From NCBI GenBank assembly GCA_964635845.1, contig CAZWNO010000007.1, positions 9,470 to 73,469 of the forward strand: 64,000 nucleotides of DNA, given 5' to 3'. The position numbers and the translations under genes were made by a program. Positions within the stretch are counted from its first letter, which is position 1. Every line of letters starts with the position of its first letter. Positions 1 through 9,870 of the stretch are shown here, piece after piece. Below the pieces are notes generated by a model. It did no database searches and had not been told where the DNA came from. It saw only the letters and a program-made list of their open reading frames with translations. The stretch comes from SZUA-365 sp964635845. Its GTDB lineage: Bacteria; Bacteroidota; Ignavibacteria; SZUA-365.

Positions 1-1092
1 CGCGACGGCGAGGATGCCGCGCGGCGCATCGGCGCGCTGCTCATGCTATCCGTTCTCGTCGGAATCGGTTTCGTTCTTGTCGCGATCGCGGCCTCCTTCG
101 CCGTGGATTCCGTATTCGGAAAGAACGCCGGCGCCATCATCCTGATGGCCGCGCCGCTCACACTCGTGTATCCGCTTCAGGAGATGGTGCTTTCGATCAG
201 TCAGGGCAGCAGCAGGATGCGATTCATGTCGGTGTTCCTGGTGCTGCCGCGGGTGCTGCTCATCGCCGCACTTGCGTTCCTGCTCCTGACGGGCGGCATC
301 GATGCACGCATGGCCGTGCTGGCCACGCTCGTCACTCTCGGCGCTGCTGTCGGTATCGCCGTGGGGTACATGCGTCCGGTCTTCACGAATCTCGGGAGCG
401 AGTTCAGGATGATCTTTCGCGAGGTGCGGGAGTACGGCCGCGACATCTACCTCGGCCGTGTGGTGGATGGAATGACGACCGGCCTCGACAAGATGCTGCT
501 CTCGTATTTCCACGGTATGGTCCCTGTCGGGTTCTATTCGATCGCGATGACCATGAGCACACCGATCAGCATGCCCAGCAAGGCGATGGCGCAGAGCGCG
601 TACAGGCGGTTCGTGTCGGACGATTCGATCGCGGACCGGTTGCTGCTGCTCAACGTTCTCTGGTGTACCGTCGGTGCCGCGCTGCTCCTGGTCGCATGCC
701 AGCTCCTGATCCCGCTGTTCTTCACCGACCGTTACAGCGCGTCGCTGGTGGTCGTGCCATGGCTCATGGCAGGATTCGCACTCGCGGGACTCAACCATCC
801 GTTCCACGCCTTTCTCGCGGCACATCGTCAGGGCCGCTCCATCCGCATCATGTCCATGACCTCGTCGGGCGTCAACATCGCGTTGAATTTCGCACTGATC
901 CCCGGAATGGGGATGACGGGCGCGGCACTCGCCTTACTTGCCACCTACCTGGTGAACATCGTGATGAACCTGCATTTCTACCGGGAGCTGCGTATCAGGT
1001 CCGCGAACGCGGACGCGACGCAGGCGGACGCGACGAATCCGGAGGGCACGAATGCGGAGGGGACGAATGCGGACGGAGCGATGCATGGATGA
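1..1092 (+). CDS. Polysaccharide flippase (Wzx/MATE-like), 3' part
   Basis: The frame is open from base 1, so the N-terminal part lies outside the window. The visible 363 residues form a run of hydrophobic helices with short charged loops, as in the C-terminal half of Wzx/MATE-like lipid-linked oligosaccharide flippases of the inner membrane. This family moves lipid-linked glycans from the cytoplasmic to the periplasmic face. A DKMLLSYF motif followed by a VGFYSIA segment is typical of the middle of these transporters. The extreme C terminus is a hydrophilic tail of five near-identical pentapeptides (TNAEG type), which is not part of the family fold. The following gene is porU, on the same strand about 75 bases downstream. 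The family assignment is fairly safe; the substrate cannot be read from the sequence. Confidence 0.8.
   Translation, partial: RDGEDAARRIGALLMLSVLVGIGFVLVAIAASFAVDSVFGKNAGAIILMAAPLTLVYPLQEMVLSISQGSSRMRFMSVFLVLPRVLLIAALAFLLLTGGIDARMAVLATLVTLGAAVGIAVGYMRPVFTNLGSEFRMIFREVREYGRDIYLGRVVDGMTTGLDKMLLSYFHGMVPVGFYSIAMTMSTPISMPSKAMAQSAYRRFVSDDSIADRLLLLNVLWCTVGAALLLVACQLLIPLFFTDRYSASLVVVPWLMAGFALAGLNHPFHAFLAAHRQGRSIRIMSMTSSGVNIALNFALIPGMGMTGAALALLATYLVNIVMNLHFYRELRIRSANADATQADATNPEGTNAEGTNADGAMHG
1003..1077 (+). repeat. Five in-frame 15-bp repeats at the 3' end of the flippase gene
   Basis: Five consecutive 15-base units encode ANADA, TQADA, TNPEG, TNAEG and TNADG just before the stop codon at 1090. The unit length keeps the frame, so copy-number change would only lengthen or shorten a disordered tail. 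Confidence 0.8.
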
Positions 1093-1107
1093 ATAAAGGA
1101 ATTGCGT

Positions 1108-1124
1108 CATATCGTTCCGATATG
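1108..1124. promoter_or_regulatory. Perfect inverted repeat in front of porU
   Basis: CATATCG and CGATATG lie 3 bases apart, about 43 bases upstream of the porU start. It could be an operator or a small RNA hairpin. There is no T-tract after it, so it is not a convincing terminator. Confidence 0.35.
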
Positions 1125-1166
1125 GACTTTATGGAACATGATCATTTCACAGTCTTCGTGATTCGT

Positions 1167-4100
1167 ATGAAAAAGCGCTTCCTGCCTTCTGTCGCGGTGC
1201 TGCTTTTCGTTGCGGTGTTCTGCCTGTCGGGTACGATCACGGCGCAGGAAATCACCATTCTCACGTCGAACGCGAATGAACTGCGTTTCGAATATCGCCC
1301 GCGGTTTCGCACGCTCGATTTCGGGACACACGGCATGGTCTATGATTTTGACGGTGCCGTTTCACCCGATATCGCATTCGCGGGCGCGCCGGACCTTCGC
1401 TCACGCATCGCGCTGATCGCCTTCCCGTCGCCGGAGGGCGGCACGCTGACGATCGAACAGGTGGACTACCGCGAGGTTCGCGACATCCGCATCGCGCCTG
1501 TTCCGGGCGTACGCGCCGGAGAGGAAGTGTTTGCGCCCGGCGATTCCTATGCCGCGGACGGATTCCTTCCATCGGAAACGGCGCGCATCGCGAATCTCGG
1601 CATCTCCCGCGATCGCGTCGTCGGAGAGCTCGTGCTGACGCCGGTGCAGTGGAATCCGGCTTCCGGGATCGCACGCATGCATGTGCGCATAGTCGGGCGG
1701 ATTACCTTCGCCCCGGCGTCTGCGGGACTGTTCCCATCGCCGCTCTACGGTGCTGAAACGATGCTGCTCAATCGCGCGATGGCGGAGCAGTGGACCCTCC
1801 CGCGCCGCGCCGCACTGGACAAAACCCAGGGTGCGAGCATGGCATCCGGGAGCTGGTATCGCATCGATGTCCAGCAGACCGGCCTGTACCGCCTGACGCG
1901 CAGCTGGTTCACCGCCGCCGGACTGGATGTTGCGAGCATCGATCCCCGGACCATCCGGATGTTCGGCAATGGCGGCCGCGAGCGGCCAGCCCGCCTTACT
2001 GACGCCCGTCCCGATCCCATGCAGGAAATTGCCATCGAAGTCGTGGGCGGGGAGGACGGCCGTCTCGATGAAGGAGATTTCGTCCAGTTTTACGGGCAGG
2101 GACTCAGCGGTTTCGCATGGAACGCGGCTGCCGGCCGCTACGAGCATTACATCCACCGCTATGACGACGCGAATTCCTATCTGCTCACCTGGGGGGCCGG
2201 ACCAGGCGTGCGCGCGCAGCTGCAGCCGTCACTCAGCGAAGCATCCTTTCATGCGCCGTCCTACTTCACGGGACGTGAATATGAAGAGGAAGAAGTCCTC
2301 AATATCATGAACTCGGGGAAAATGTGGGTCGGCAAGCGCCTGGTCGCGGGGGCGGGGAGTGCGGCCTCGGTCATGTTCACGCGCAAGCTGCACGGCCTGG
2401 TCCGCAGCGAGCCGGTGATCTACCGCGTGCAGACCGTTTCGAGTTCGGAAGCGGACAACAGCTTCACCGTGCGCGCGAACGAATCGGCACTGGGCGTCGT
2501 TGCCATGGGTACCGTGGACTTTGATTCCGATACCGGCGACATGGCGAAGATCTCCGGCGTGCGCAGCTTCAGCGGAAGCGGCGAGCTTTCCGAGGACCGA
2601 TCGACCGTTTCCATTACCTACAATTCGGTCAATCCCGATCGTTCGCGTGACGGGTACGTCGACTGGGTGGAGTGGAACTATGCGCGGCGCTTCGAGCCCC
2701 TCAACGATGAACTTCTTTTCTCCGCACCGGACACGTCCGCGGTCATCCAGTTCGAACTCAACGGATTCTCGATGAGCGACATCGCCGTGTACGACGTCAC
2801 CGATTACGCACAGATCGCACGCATCGACGCGCAGGTCAGCGGCGGTACGGTGCGCTTCCAGGTCCGGAACACGAAAGGAACACCGCGGCAATTCCTCGCG
2901 GTCGCGGCACCGGCGCTGAAGACACCGGCCGCGCCGGTCGCCGTGCCGAATTCCGGGCTGCTCGCTTCGTCCGGCGCGGAATATCTCATCATCACGCACC
3001 CCGACCTCCTCGAGGCCGCCGAGCGGCTCCGGGCGCATCGTGCGCGCGCAGGCGAGGATCAGTTGAGTGCGATGGTGATTCCCCTCGAGACGATGTACAA
3101 CGAATTCAACAGCGGGGTGACCGATCCGACCGCGATCCGTGATTTTCTCGCCTGGGCGATGGAGCATTGGAGCGTTCCTCCGCGCTATGTGCTGTTCCTT
3201 GGCGACGGCCACTTCGATTACCGCAATCACAGCACGACCGAATCCAGCATGGTGCCCGTCTGGGAAACCGAGAACTCGGTCAATCGCATCGCCTCGTATG
3301 TTTCCGACGACTATTTCGCGCAAGTGGTCGGTACGGATCCGCGAGTGGACCTTGCCACCGGGCGCATCCCGGTGCGCGATATCGATGAAGCGAATCTCGT
3401 CGTGGACAAGATCATCGGCTATGAGACCGACCCGGATTTCGATCCCTGGAAAAACCGCGTGACCTTCATCGCCGACGACGGCTGGACAGGTTCCGGAGAC
3501 TCCGATCGCGACCAGCACACGAGGCAGAGCGAACGGCTCGCGGGTGCGGTTCCGAGCGGCATAGAGCAGAAGAAGATCTACATCGTCTCGTACCGCACGG
3601 AAAACACCGCGCAGGGACGCCGCAAACCAGATGCCAACGCCGCGATCATCGACCAGATCAACGAGGGGAGCGTGATCGTCAATTACACGGGACATGGCGC
3701 GAATGACGTGTGGGCGCATGAGCGGATCTTCCTTTCCGACGTCACCATTCCTCAGCTGCGAAACGCCGACCGGCTGACCTTCGTCGCCGCGGCGACCTGT
3801 ACTTTCGGTCTCTATGATCAGCCCGGCATCCGCAGCGGCACGGAGCTGCTCATTCTCAAGGAGGGCGGCGGCGCGATCGGCGGACTCTCCGCTCCGCGCG
3901 TCGTGTACTCGGGAGAGAACAGCGCGTTCAACCTCGAATTTTTCAACTATGCTCTGCGCGAGGGACGCGAGTCGGACGGACGCGCGCGTCGGCTCGGCGA
4001 TGCGATCTACTCTTCCAAGCAGCGCTATAACGGCATCCCCGGCTACGAGAAATTCCATCTCTTCGCGGATCCAGGCCTCCGACTCGCGCTGCCGCGCTAC

Positions 4101-5156
4101 TCGGCCGCGGTGGAACGGATCCTCATCAACGACGCAGCCGTCAGCAGCGACACCATACAGCTCCGCGCATTCAGCAAGATCACGCTCGAAGGCAGTGTGC
4201 GCAGGGCCGATAGCAGCGTGTGGGGTAATTTCCACGGCAGCGCCGAGGTCAGCCTCTTCGATGCCGAGCGCTCCATCATCGTCCCCGAGTGGAACGGGTA
4301 TGCGTATCAGATGCCCGGCGGACTGCTCTATCGCGGCAAGGCGCAGATCGACGCAGGTCGCTTCGCCGTCACTTTCATCGTGCCGAAGGACATTTCCTAT
4401 GAGAACAGTCCCGGCCGTCTCTCCATGTATTTCACCGACAAGACAGTGGACGGCGCGGGGTACTTCCTCGATCTTCGTGTGGGGGGATCCGATTCGACGG
4501 TGTCACCGGATACTGACGGTCCCGACATCGCTCTGTTTGCCGACGCACGTGACTTCGTGTCCGGAGACCTTGTCGGCAAGGATCCGCTGCTGATCGTCGA
4601 TCTGTTCGACATCAGCGGAATCAACACCACCGGTCTCGGTATCGGACATGATATCGAGGCCTGGCTCGATGGCGACTCCCGCGGCATCGTGCTCAACGAT
4701 TATTTCACCGGAGTGCTCGACTCCTACCAGCGGGGCACCGTCGAATATCGCTTCCGCGACCTCGCACCCGGCAGTCACACGCTGCGCCTGCGTGCATGGG
4801 ACATTTTCAACAATTCGTCGACGGCGGAAACGCATTTCACCGTGGCCGATCAGCTGACCCTGCAGGACGTCGGGAATTATCCCAATCCAGTCTCCGGTCA
4901 GACGACATTCCGTTTCAGGCATAATGTGCTGGACCCGGTCGACGTTGACATCCTCGTCTACGCGACAAACGGCGCGCTCGTACGGAAGCTCCGAGCCGAG
5001 CGCCTGAGCAACCGCATCATCGAGATTCCGTGGGACGGCCGCGATGCGGACGGAGCGGAGCTGTCGCAGGGCATCTACCTCTACCGCATCAACTGTCGCA
5101 CGACCGACGGCACGCAGGGAAGCGAGGCGGAGGGACGTTTCGTCCGGCTGCAGTGA
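1167..5156 (+). CDS. porU: Type IX secretion system sortase PorU (C25 gingipain-like peptidase)
   Basis: The product is about 1329 residues with an N-terminal signal peptide (MKKR, then a hydrophobic stretch ending TITAQ). The C25 peptidase core carries the expected pair: His about 843 in NYTGHGAND and Cys about 878 in AATCTFGLYD, 35 residues apart as in gingipains. A GDGHFDY strand precedes it. The C terminus (from about residue 1230) is a FlgD-like Ig domain with NYPNPV, WDGRD and GIYLYRI. PorU is the outer-membrane-attached sortase that removes the C-terminal signal of T9SS cargo and links the cargo to a surface anchor. I chose ATG 1167 because it starts the signal peptide; the open frame continues upstream through the flippase gene but that part is a shadow. 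porV follows directly, the usual partner order. Confidence 0.9.
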   Translation: MKKRFLPSVAVLLFVAVFCLSGTITAQEITILTSNANELRFEYRPRFRTLDFGTHGMVYDFDGAVSPDIAFAGAPDLRSRIALIAFPSPEGGTLTIEQVDYREVRDIRIAPVPGVRAGEEVFAPGDSYAADGFLPSETARIANLGISRDRVVGELVLTPVQWNPASGIARMHVRIVGRITFAPASAGLFPSPLYGAETMLLNRAMAEQWTLPRRAALDKTQGASMASGSWYRIDVQQTGLYRLTRSWFTAAGLDVASIDPRTIRMFGNGGRERPARLTDARPDPMQEIAIEVVGGEDGRLDEGDFVQFYGQGLSGFAWNAAAGRYEHYIHRYDDANSYLLTWGAGPGVRAQLQPSLSEASFHAPSYFTGREYEEEEVLNIMNSGKMWVGKRLVAGAGSAASVMFTRKLHGLVRSEPVIYRVQTVSSSEADNSFTVRANESALGVVAMGTVDFDSDTGDMAKISGVRSFSGSGELSEDRSTVSITYNSVNPDRSRDGYVDWVEWNYARRFEPLNDELLFSAPDTSAVIQFELNGFSMSDIAVYDVTDYAQIARIDAQVSGGTVRFQVRNTKGTPRQFLAVAAPALKTPAAPVAVPNSGLLASSGAEYLIITHPDLLEAAERLRAHRARAGEDQLSAMVIPLETMYNEFNSGVTDPTAIRDFLAWAMEHWSVPPRYVLFLGDGHFDYRNHSTTESSMVPVWETENSVNRIASYVSDDYFAQVVGTDPRVDLATGRIPVRDIDEANLVVDKIIGYETDPDFDPWKNRVTFIADDGWTGSGDSDRDQHTRQSERLAGAVPSGIEQKKIYIVSYRTENTAQGRRKPDANAAIIDQINEGSVIVNYTGHGANDVWAHERIFLSDVTIPQLRNADRLTFVAAATCTFGLYDQPGIRSGTELLILKEGGGAIGGLSAPRVVYSGENSAFNLEFFNYALREGRESDGRARRLGDAIYSSKQRYNGIPGYEKFHLFADPGLRLALPRYSAAVERILINDAAVSSDTIQLRAFSKITLEGSVRRADSSVWGNFHGSAEVSLFDAERSIIVPEWNGYAYQMPGGLLYRGKAQIDAGRFAVTFIVPKDISYENSPGRLSMYFTDKTVDGAGYFLDLRVGGSDSTVSPDTDGPDIALFADARDFVSGDLVGKDPLLIVDLFDISGINTTGLGIGHDIEAWLDGDSRGIVLNDYFTGVLDSYQRGTVEYRFRDLAPGSHTLRLRAWDIFNNSSTAETHFTVADQLTLQDVGNYPNPVSGQTTFRFRHNVLDPVDVDILVYATNGALVRKLRAERLSNRIIEIPWDGRDADGAELSQGIYLYRINCRTTDGTQGSEAEGRFVRLQ

Positions 5157-5184
5157 TGCATTCCGGAAGGGACCATTAATTGAG

Positions 5185-5213
5185 TTGAAATTTCATTTTT
5201 TTCGAGATACATT
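5185..5213 (+). promoter_or_regulatory. Probable sigma-70-type promoter of porV
   Basis: TTGAAA, a 17-base spacer and TACATT sit 35 bases before the porV ATG in an AT-rich pocket after the porU stop. The same -10 hexamer, TACATT, recurs before the GlmU-like gene and the epimerase gene. Confidence 0.5.
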
Positions 5214-5247
5214 AACTGTTCTGTCTTAAGGTATGATGAGGATTCAC

Positions 5248-6414
5248 ATGATTCGCAAGAACAAAGCCTTTCTCTGTGTCATCGCCGCGGGCGTGATGCT
5301 GCTGTCCTACGCGCAGGATGCGGCCGCCCAGACGAGCACGGCCGTTCCCTTCCTGCTGATTTCGCCCAGTTCCCGCAACAGCGCGATGGGCGAGGCCGGT
5401 GTGGCGATCGCCAACGACGTGTCGGCGGTATTCTGGAACCCGGCCGGTCTCGGTTTCCAGAAAGGCATGGAACTCAGCCTGAACCACTCGAACTGGCTGC
5501 CGCAGTTCCAGCAGAGTGATCTCTTCTTCGAGTACGCCAGCTACAAGATGGACGTGCCCGCGACCGGCGGAACGCTGGGCGCCGCGCTCACATATCTGAA
5601 CCTCGGCGAGTTCGAGCGTCGCGACGAAGCGAACATCTCCCTCGGCACGTTCAAGAGCTACGAAATCGCGTTCACCGCCGCCTACGGAACACGGCTGGAC
5701 GAGGATTTTTCGCTCGGCATCGGCCTTCGCCTGATTCACTCCAGTCTGTCGCAGGTCACGACGGCGCGTGAGCAGGGATCTGGTACCGCGACTGCCGTGG
5801 CCGGTGATCTGGGCGTGCTGTATCGTCCGTCCAAGCTGATGATCCCCTTCAGCGACACAGATATCGGCGGACGTCTTGCGCTCGGCGCCTCGATCAGCAA
5901 CATAGGTCCTTCGATCAGCTACGTCGACGAAGCGCAGTCCGATCCGCTGCCGACAGCCCTGCGCCTGGGTTTCGCATACGATCTCGTGCATGAGAAATAC
6001 AACACGCTGACCTGGACCACGGACGTGACGAAGCTGCTCGTCAGCAGCACGGACAAGACCGCGGATCCGTTCTACGAGGCCATCTACAAGAGCTGGGAAG
6101 GCGACAACGTGCTGAACACCTTCACGCTCGGCACCGGTTTCGAGTACTGGTACTCGCAGCTCGTCGGCCTGCGTTTCGGTTTCTTCCATGAGGATCCGAG
6201 CCAGGGCAACCGCCGCTTCCTCACCTTCGGCGCAGGCGTGCGCTACGATATCTACGGCTTCGATTTTAGCTACATTTCCACGGCAATCTCGGATGACGAC
6301 ACACCGAGCCCGCTCTCCGAGACACTCCGCTTCACGCTGACCGTGAACTGGGATCGCGGCACAGGTCCGGCGGATGACGGCACGCGCATCCCGGCGGATG
6401 ACGCGGCGAACTGA
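5248..6414 (+). CDS. porV: T9SS outer-membrane shuttle protein PorV (PorV/PorQ family)
   Basis: The product is about 388 residues, with a signal peptide (MIRKNKAF, hydrophobic core, AAAQ). The start of the mature part reads PFLLISPSSRNSAMGEAGVA, then SAVFWNPAGLG. These are the signature N-terminal motifs of the PorV/PorQ family, a 14-strand FadL-like outer-membrane barrel. PorV carries cargo from the T9SS translocon (Sov/SprA) to the attachment complex with PorU. Three in-frame ATGs occur (5233, 5236, 5248). I favour 5248 because GATGAGG lies at good Shine-Dalgarno distance and the signal peptide starts there. Its position right after porU supports PorV rather than PorQ. Confidence 0.88.
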   Translation: MIRKNKAFLCVIAAGVMLLSYAQDAAAQTSTAVPFLLISPSSRNSAMGEAGVAIANDVSAVFWNPAGLGFQKGMELSLNHSNWLPQFQQSDLFFEYASYKMDVPATGGTLGAALTYLNLGEFERRDEANISLGTFKSYEIAFTAAYGTRLDEDFSLGIGLRLIHSSLSQVTTAREQGSGTATAVAGDLGVLYRPSKLMIPFSDTDIGGRLALGASISNIGPSISYVDEAQSDPLPTALRLGFAYDLVHEKYNTLTWTTDVTKLLVSSTDKTADPFYEAIYKSWEGDNVLNTFTLGTGFEYWYSQLVGLRFGFFHEDPSQGNRRFLTFGAGVRYDIYGFDFSYISTAISDDDTPSPLSETLRFTLTVNWDRGTGPADDGTRIPADDAAN

Positions 6415-6456
6415 TCATCGATCGTTGGCCTCGCCCCATGGCAACCAGGACGAGAT

Positions 6457-6483
6457 GCTCACCCTCTGCTGCAGAGGGTGAGC
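6457..6483 (+). terminator. Strong hairpin after porV, likely terminator
   Basis: A 12-bp perfect stem (GCTCACCCTCTG with CAGAGGGTGAGC) and a 3-base loop is followed by CGTTTCT. The T-run is short, so it may be a terminator or an attenuator before the next gene. Confidence 0.55.
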
Positions 6484-6534
6484 CGTTTCTATACCTTCAT
6501 CCGCGTTTCGCCGATCACTGCAAGGGATAGCGCA

Positions 6535-9500
6535 ATGTCCAGCCTCCGGTACATCGTTCTCGCCGCAATGCTCATCTCGGGCATGAACTCCGCGCATGCA
6601 CAGCAGGGCGCAGCGGTGCTCCCGCCGCCGAGGCTCGACCATCGCTTCATTCCGCAGACCATGTCGGCGCGGATGCTCAACGCCCTTCCCGATACCGTGC
6701 GCGTGCTCGCACTGATGGTGGATTTTCAGGAGGACGACGATGCCCGTACGAGTGGCAACGGGAAATTCGGATCCATCTACAGCTATGACTACGGCACGGA
6801 AATCCTCGATCCGATGCCGCACGACAGAAGCTATTTCCAGCAGCACCTGCTGTTCCTCGAGAACTACGTCCGCAAGGCATCCGGATGGAAGACCTTCCTG
6901 AAGGCCGAAGTGCTCGACGGCACGGTCACCATGCCGAAGAAACTCGCGGAATACAGCTTCCGCAAGGGCGAGCCGGAAATTCCCGTTGCGCAGTTCGCGG
7001 TTGACGCCTGGACGCTCGCGGGACAGCAGTTCCCTTCGGTTCCCTTCGACGACTACCACATGTTCGTGATATTCCACGCCGGTCGCGGACGCGACGTCGA
7101 CCTGGTCGGCGTACTCGGCTACGACCCGACGCCGCTCGACATCCCTTCGCTGTCATTCACGCCTGAGAGCTTCCGCCGTCTGCTCGGTGCGGGCTTCGAC
7201 GGCATCACCATGCCCGACGGATCGCGGATCACGAACTGCGCGGTGCTGCCCACGACCAACATCCGCGAGATCCCGCAGATCGACGGAACGACGGGACTGC
7301 TCGAAATCACGATCAACGGTCTGCTTGCCGCGAGCTTCGGCACCTACGCCGGTCTCCCGGATCTCTTCGACACCGAGACCGGGAAAACCGGTATCGGACG
7401 TTTCGGTCTGATGGACGGCGAAGGCATCTTTGCATTCGGCGGCATCTGTCCCCCGGAACCCAGCGCCTGGGAAAAGCAGCAGCTGGGGTGGACCGTGGCT
7501 CGCGAGGCCATGCCGGGGAAACGGAACTACATGCTCACCGCCTCGGACACGCTCTCCACGCGCGACGTGCTGCGCGTGCCGATCACACCGCGCGAATACT
7601 GGCTCCTCGAGAACAGGCAGCGCGATCTCGGCGGCAACGGCCAGCTCGTGACCTTCGTTTCCGGCGGACAGGTGCAGCAGCTGCGCTTCCCGAAAGACAC
7701 GATCGGGTTCGAGAACAGCAACGTGCAGCAACTCAAGGGCGTCGTCATCGACGTGGAGGATTTCGACTGGGCGCTGCCCGGCGGCCGCGTGGTCGTCGAC
7801 GGGAAGGAAGCGCGCATCAACGGCGGCATTCTCGTCTGGCATGTCGACGAAAACCTGATCGAGGCGAATCTCCCGGGGAATACCGTCAATACGGGACGGA
7901 AAATCAAGGGTATCGATCTCGAGCAGGCGGGGGGACCGCAGGATATCGGCGTCGACATCACCACCGTCTTCGGCGCCGAAACCGGGACGGGTTCGGCGCT
8001 CGATTACTGGACGCGCGACAATCTCTCGCCCGTCTACAAGAACCGCTTCGACGCATTCACGAGGCCGAACTCCCGCGCCAACAGCGGCGCGTTCACGCAC
8101 GTGACCCTGGACAATTTCTCCACGGGCGGTCCCATCATGACCGTCGATATCGCGCGTGGGGACAACACGGTTGCACCGATGGACGGATGGCCGCTGGACA
8201 TATCCACAGCGCAGGGACGAACCCACCGCAAACCCGACATCCAGACTGCCGACCTCGACGGAGACGGCCGGCATGAGATTCTCGTGACCTATTCGAGCCC
8301 ATCGAATGCATTTCTCGATCAAACCGCGGTGATCGACACGGTCTCCCTGTATGTCTTCCGCCAGGACGGTTCGCCATTTCTTGCCGGCGGACCGATGGTA
8401 TTCCGCGATCCCGGCGCGCGTTTCGCCTCGCCGGTGGTGATCGGAGACTGGAACAGCGACGGAATGAAGGACTTCGCGATCGTGACGCGCGACAGCACAG
8501 TGCAATCCCCGACGCGGCTGTGGATTCTCGCACCGGCGGACAATGACGGCGACGGTAAACTGGACGTCCAGCGGCAGCTCGATGTCGGCGAGATCCACGC
8601 CATGCCCGCACTGATCGGCGGCCGACTGGTATTTCGGATCTCCTCGGGAAATTCCGACAAACTCATCGTTCTTTCGGACACGACGGCGGAATTCCTCATT
8701 CCCCAGATCTGCAGTATCGCCCTCCCCGACCAGAGCGAGTCCTCGCGCCGTATCGTCGCGATGGACGATCGGACGGTGCTGCTCACGGATTGCACGACGC
8801 CTGGGGAAGAACCCCTGGTTGATATCCTGACCGGGGACACCAAAGCCGCCCATGTCGCCACGCGGCTGTCGAGCACGGTACCCGGGTCCGGCGACAGGGC
8901 GCTCACCGCGGCCGCCGGCGACATCGACGGAGACGGTATGGTGGAGGCAGTCATGACCGGCGCGGATCTGCTCGTCAAGAGCAGGCCCGACGACACAAGT
9001 GCGCTGGAACTTCGCTTCTCGGGCGCCGACCGGTTGGATCTCAATGAAGGTCTCCTCCATGCGTCGATGGCTGACGTGGACGGAGACGGACGCCTGGACG
9101 CCGTGCTGAGCGGAGAGAATACGATGAGGGTGGTGAATTACAGTCTCTCGTCAGTGGACAACTATCCCGCCCCGTACCCGCTTCGCTATACTTTGTCCGC
9201 GAGCCTTGGGTCCGGTGCAGGTCATGCCGTCTTCGGAGTCGGTGACGAAGCGCTGTGGCAGTTCACCACCGGGGCCCGTCAGGCCGACGGCTTTCCCGTC
9301 CCGCTGCCCACCGGCGCGGAGGTGGCGCTCTTCGCCTCCTCCAACGGACGACTTGCCATCGCGGCGGCCTCGCCGGATGGAGCCGTCTCCCTTTTCGAGA
9401 CCGGCAATGCCGTATCACCGGATCAACTCATCTGGCGATCGCGGAACGGCGACGAGCGGAATGCGTTTTCCGTGACCCGTCCGTTTGCAGCCTCGGCTCC

Positions 9501-9792
9501 CATAGCGGACTACTTCCCGCCGGAACGCTGCTACAACTGGCCGAACCCTGTTCGCGACGGCCTGACTTATGTCCGGCTGTACGTCGCGGAAACGTCCGAC
9601 GTCACCGTGAAGATCTACGATCTTGCCGGGGACAAGGTAGACGAGATCTCCGGCGTCGCCGCGGGCGGGACCGACACGGACATTCCCTGGAATGTCGCCG
9701 ATATCCAGAGCGACACCTACCTCGCGCATGTCGCCGTCACTGCCGCAGGAAAGAAAGCCGAGAAAATCATCAAGATCGCCGTCGTGAAATAG
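6535..9792 (+). CDS. Secreted M6-like protein with degenerate metalloprotease site, FG-GAP repeats and T9SS-type C terminus
   Basis: The product is about 1085 residues with a signal peptide (MSSLRYIV, then HAQQ). Residues about 55-330 follow the M6 (immune inhibitor A) layout, including GLPDLFD, a GRFGLMDG stretch and PSAWEKQQLGW. At the zinc site, where active members have HExxH, this protein reads ASFGT (residues about 266-270), so both histidines and the glutamate are gone. Four FG-GAP/VCBS-like segments follow (DLDGDGRHE, DWNSDGMKD, DIDGDGMVE, DVDGDGRLD), which usually form a calcium-binding propeller. The last 85 residues (CYNWPNPV, VKIYDLAGDKV) form a T9SS type A-like sorting domain. 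ATG 6535 has AAGGGA upstream and begins the signal peptide. It is probably a surface binding protein rather than a protease. Confidence 0.75.
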   Translation: MSSLRYIVLAAMLISGMNSAHAQQGAAVLPPPRLDHRFIPQTMSARMLNALPDTVRVLALMVDFQEDDDARTSGNGKFGSIYSYDYGTEILDPMPHDRSYFQQHLLFLENYVRKASGWKTFLKAEVLDGTVTMPKKLAEYSFRKGEPEIPVAQFAVDAWTLAGQQFPSVPFDDYHMFVIFHAGRGRDVDLVGVLGYDPTPLDIPSLSFTPESFRRLLGAGFDGITMPDGSRITNCAVLPTTNIREIPQIDGTTGLLEITINGLLAASFGTYAGLPDLFDTETGKTGIGRFGLMDGEGIFAFGGICPPEPSAWEKQQLGWTVAREAMPGKRNYMLTASDTLSTRDVLRVPITPREYWLLENRQRDLGGNGQLVTFVSGGQVQQLRFPKDTIGFENSNVQQLKGVVIDVEDFDWALPGGRVVVDGKEARINGGILVWHVDENLIEANLPGNTVNTGRKIKGIDLEQAGGPQDIGVDITTVFGAETGTGSALDYWTRDNLSPVYKNRFDAFTRPNSRANSGAFTHVTLDNFSTGGPIMTVDIARGDNTVAPMDGWPLDISTAQGRTHRKPDIQTADLDGDGRHEILVTYSSPSNAFLDQTAVIDTVSLYVFRQDGSPFLAGGPMVFRDPGARFASPVVIGDWNSDGMKDFAIVTRDSTVQSPTRLWILAPADNDGDGKLDVQRQLDVGEIHAMPALIGGRLVFRISSGNSDKLIVLSDTTAEFLIPQICSIALPDQSESSRRIVAMDDRTVLLTDCTTPGEEPLVDILTGDTKAAHVATRLSSTVPGSGDRALTAAAGDIDGDGMVEAVMTGADLLVKSRPDDTSALELRFSGADRLDLNEGLLHASMADVDGDGRLDAVLSGENTMRVVNYSLSSVDNYPAPYPLRYTLSASLGSGAGHAVFGVGDEALWQFTTGARQADGFPVPLPTGAEVALFASSNGRLAIAAASPDGAVSLFETGNAVSPDQLIWRSRNGDERNAFSVTRPFAASAPIADYFPPERCYNWPNPVRDGLTYVRLYVAETSDVTVKIYDLAGDKVDEISGVAAGGTDTDIPWNVADIQSDTYLAHVAVTAAGKKAEKIIKIAVVK

Positions 9793-9870
9793 CGGCGAAA
9801 ACCAGTACCACATGTTCCGCCGTGATGTGATTCGGCGGGAGGATTCGCACACATCCGATTTGCCGGGCAC

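Noticed and set aside
2229..4235. 668-codon open frame on the minus strand opposite porU
   Set aside because: Shadow of a high-GC gene. No start signal, no family resemblance, and the plus strand encodes an intact PorU.
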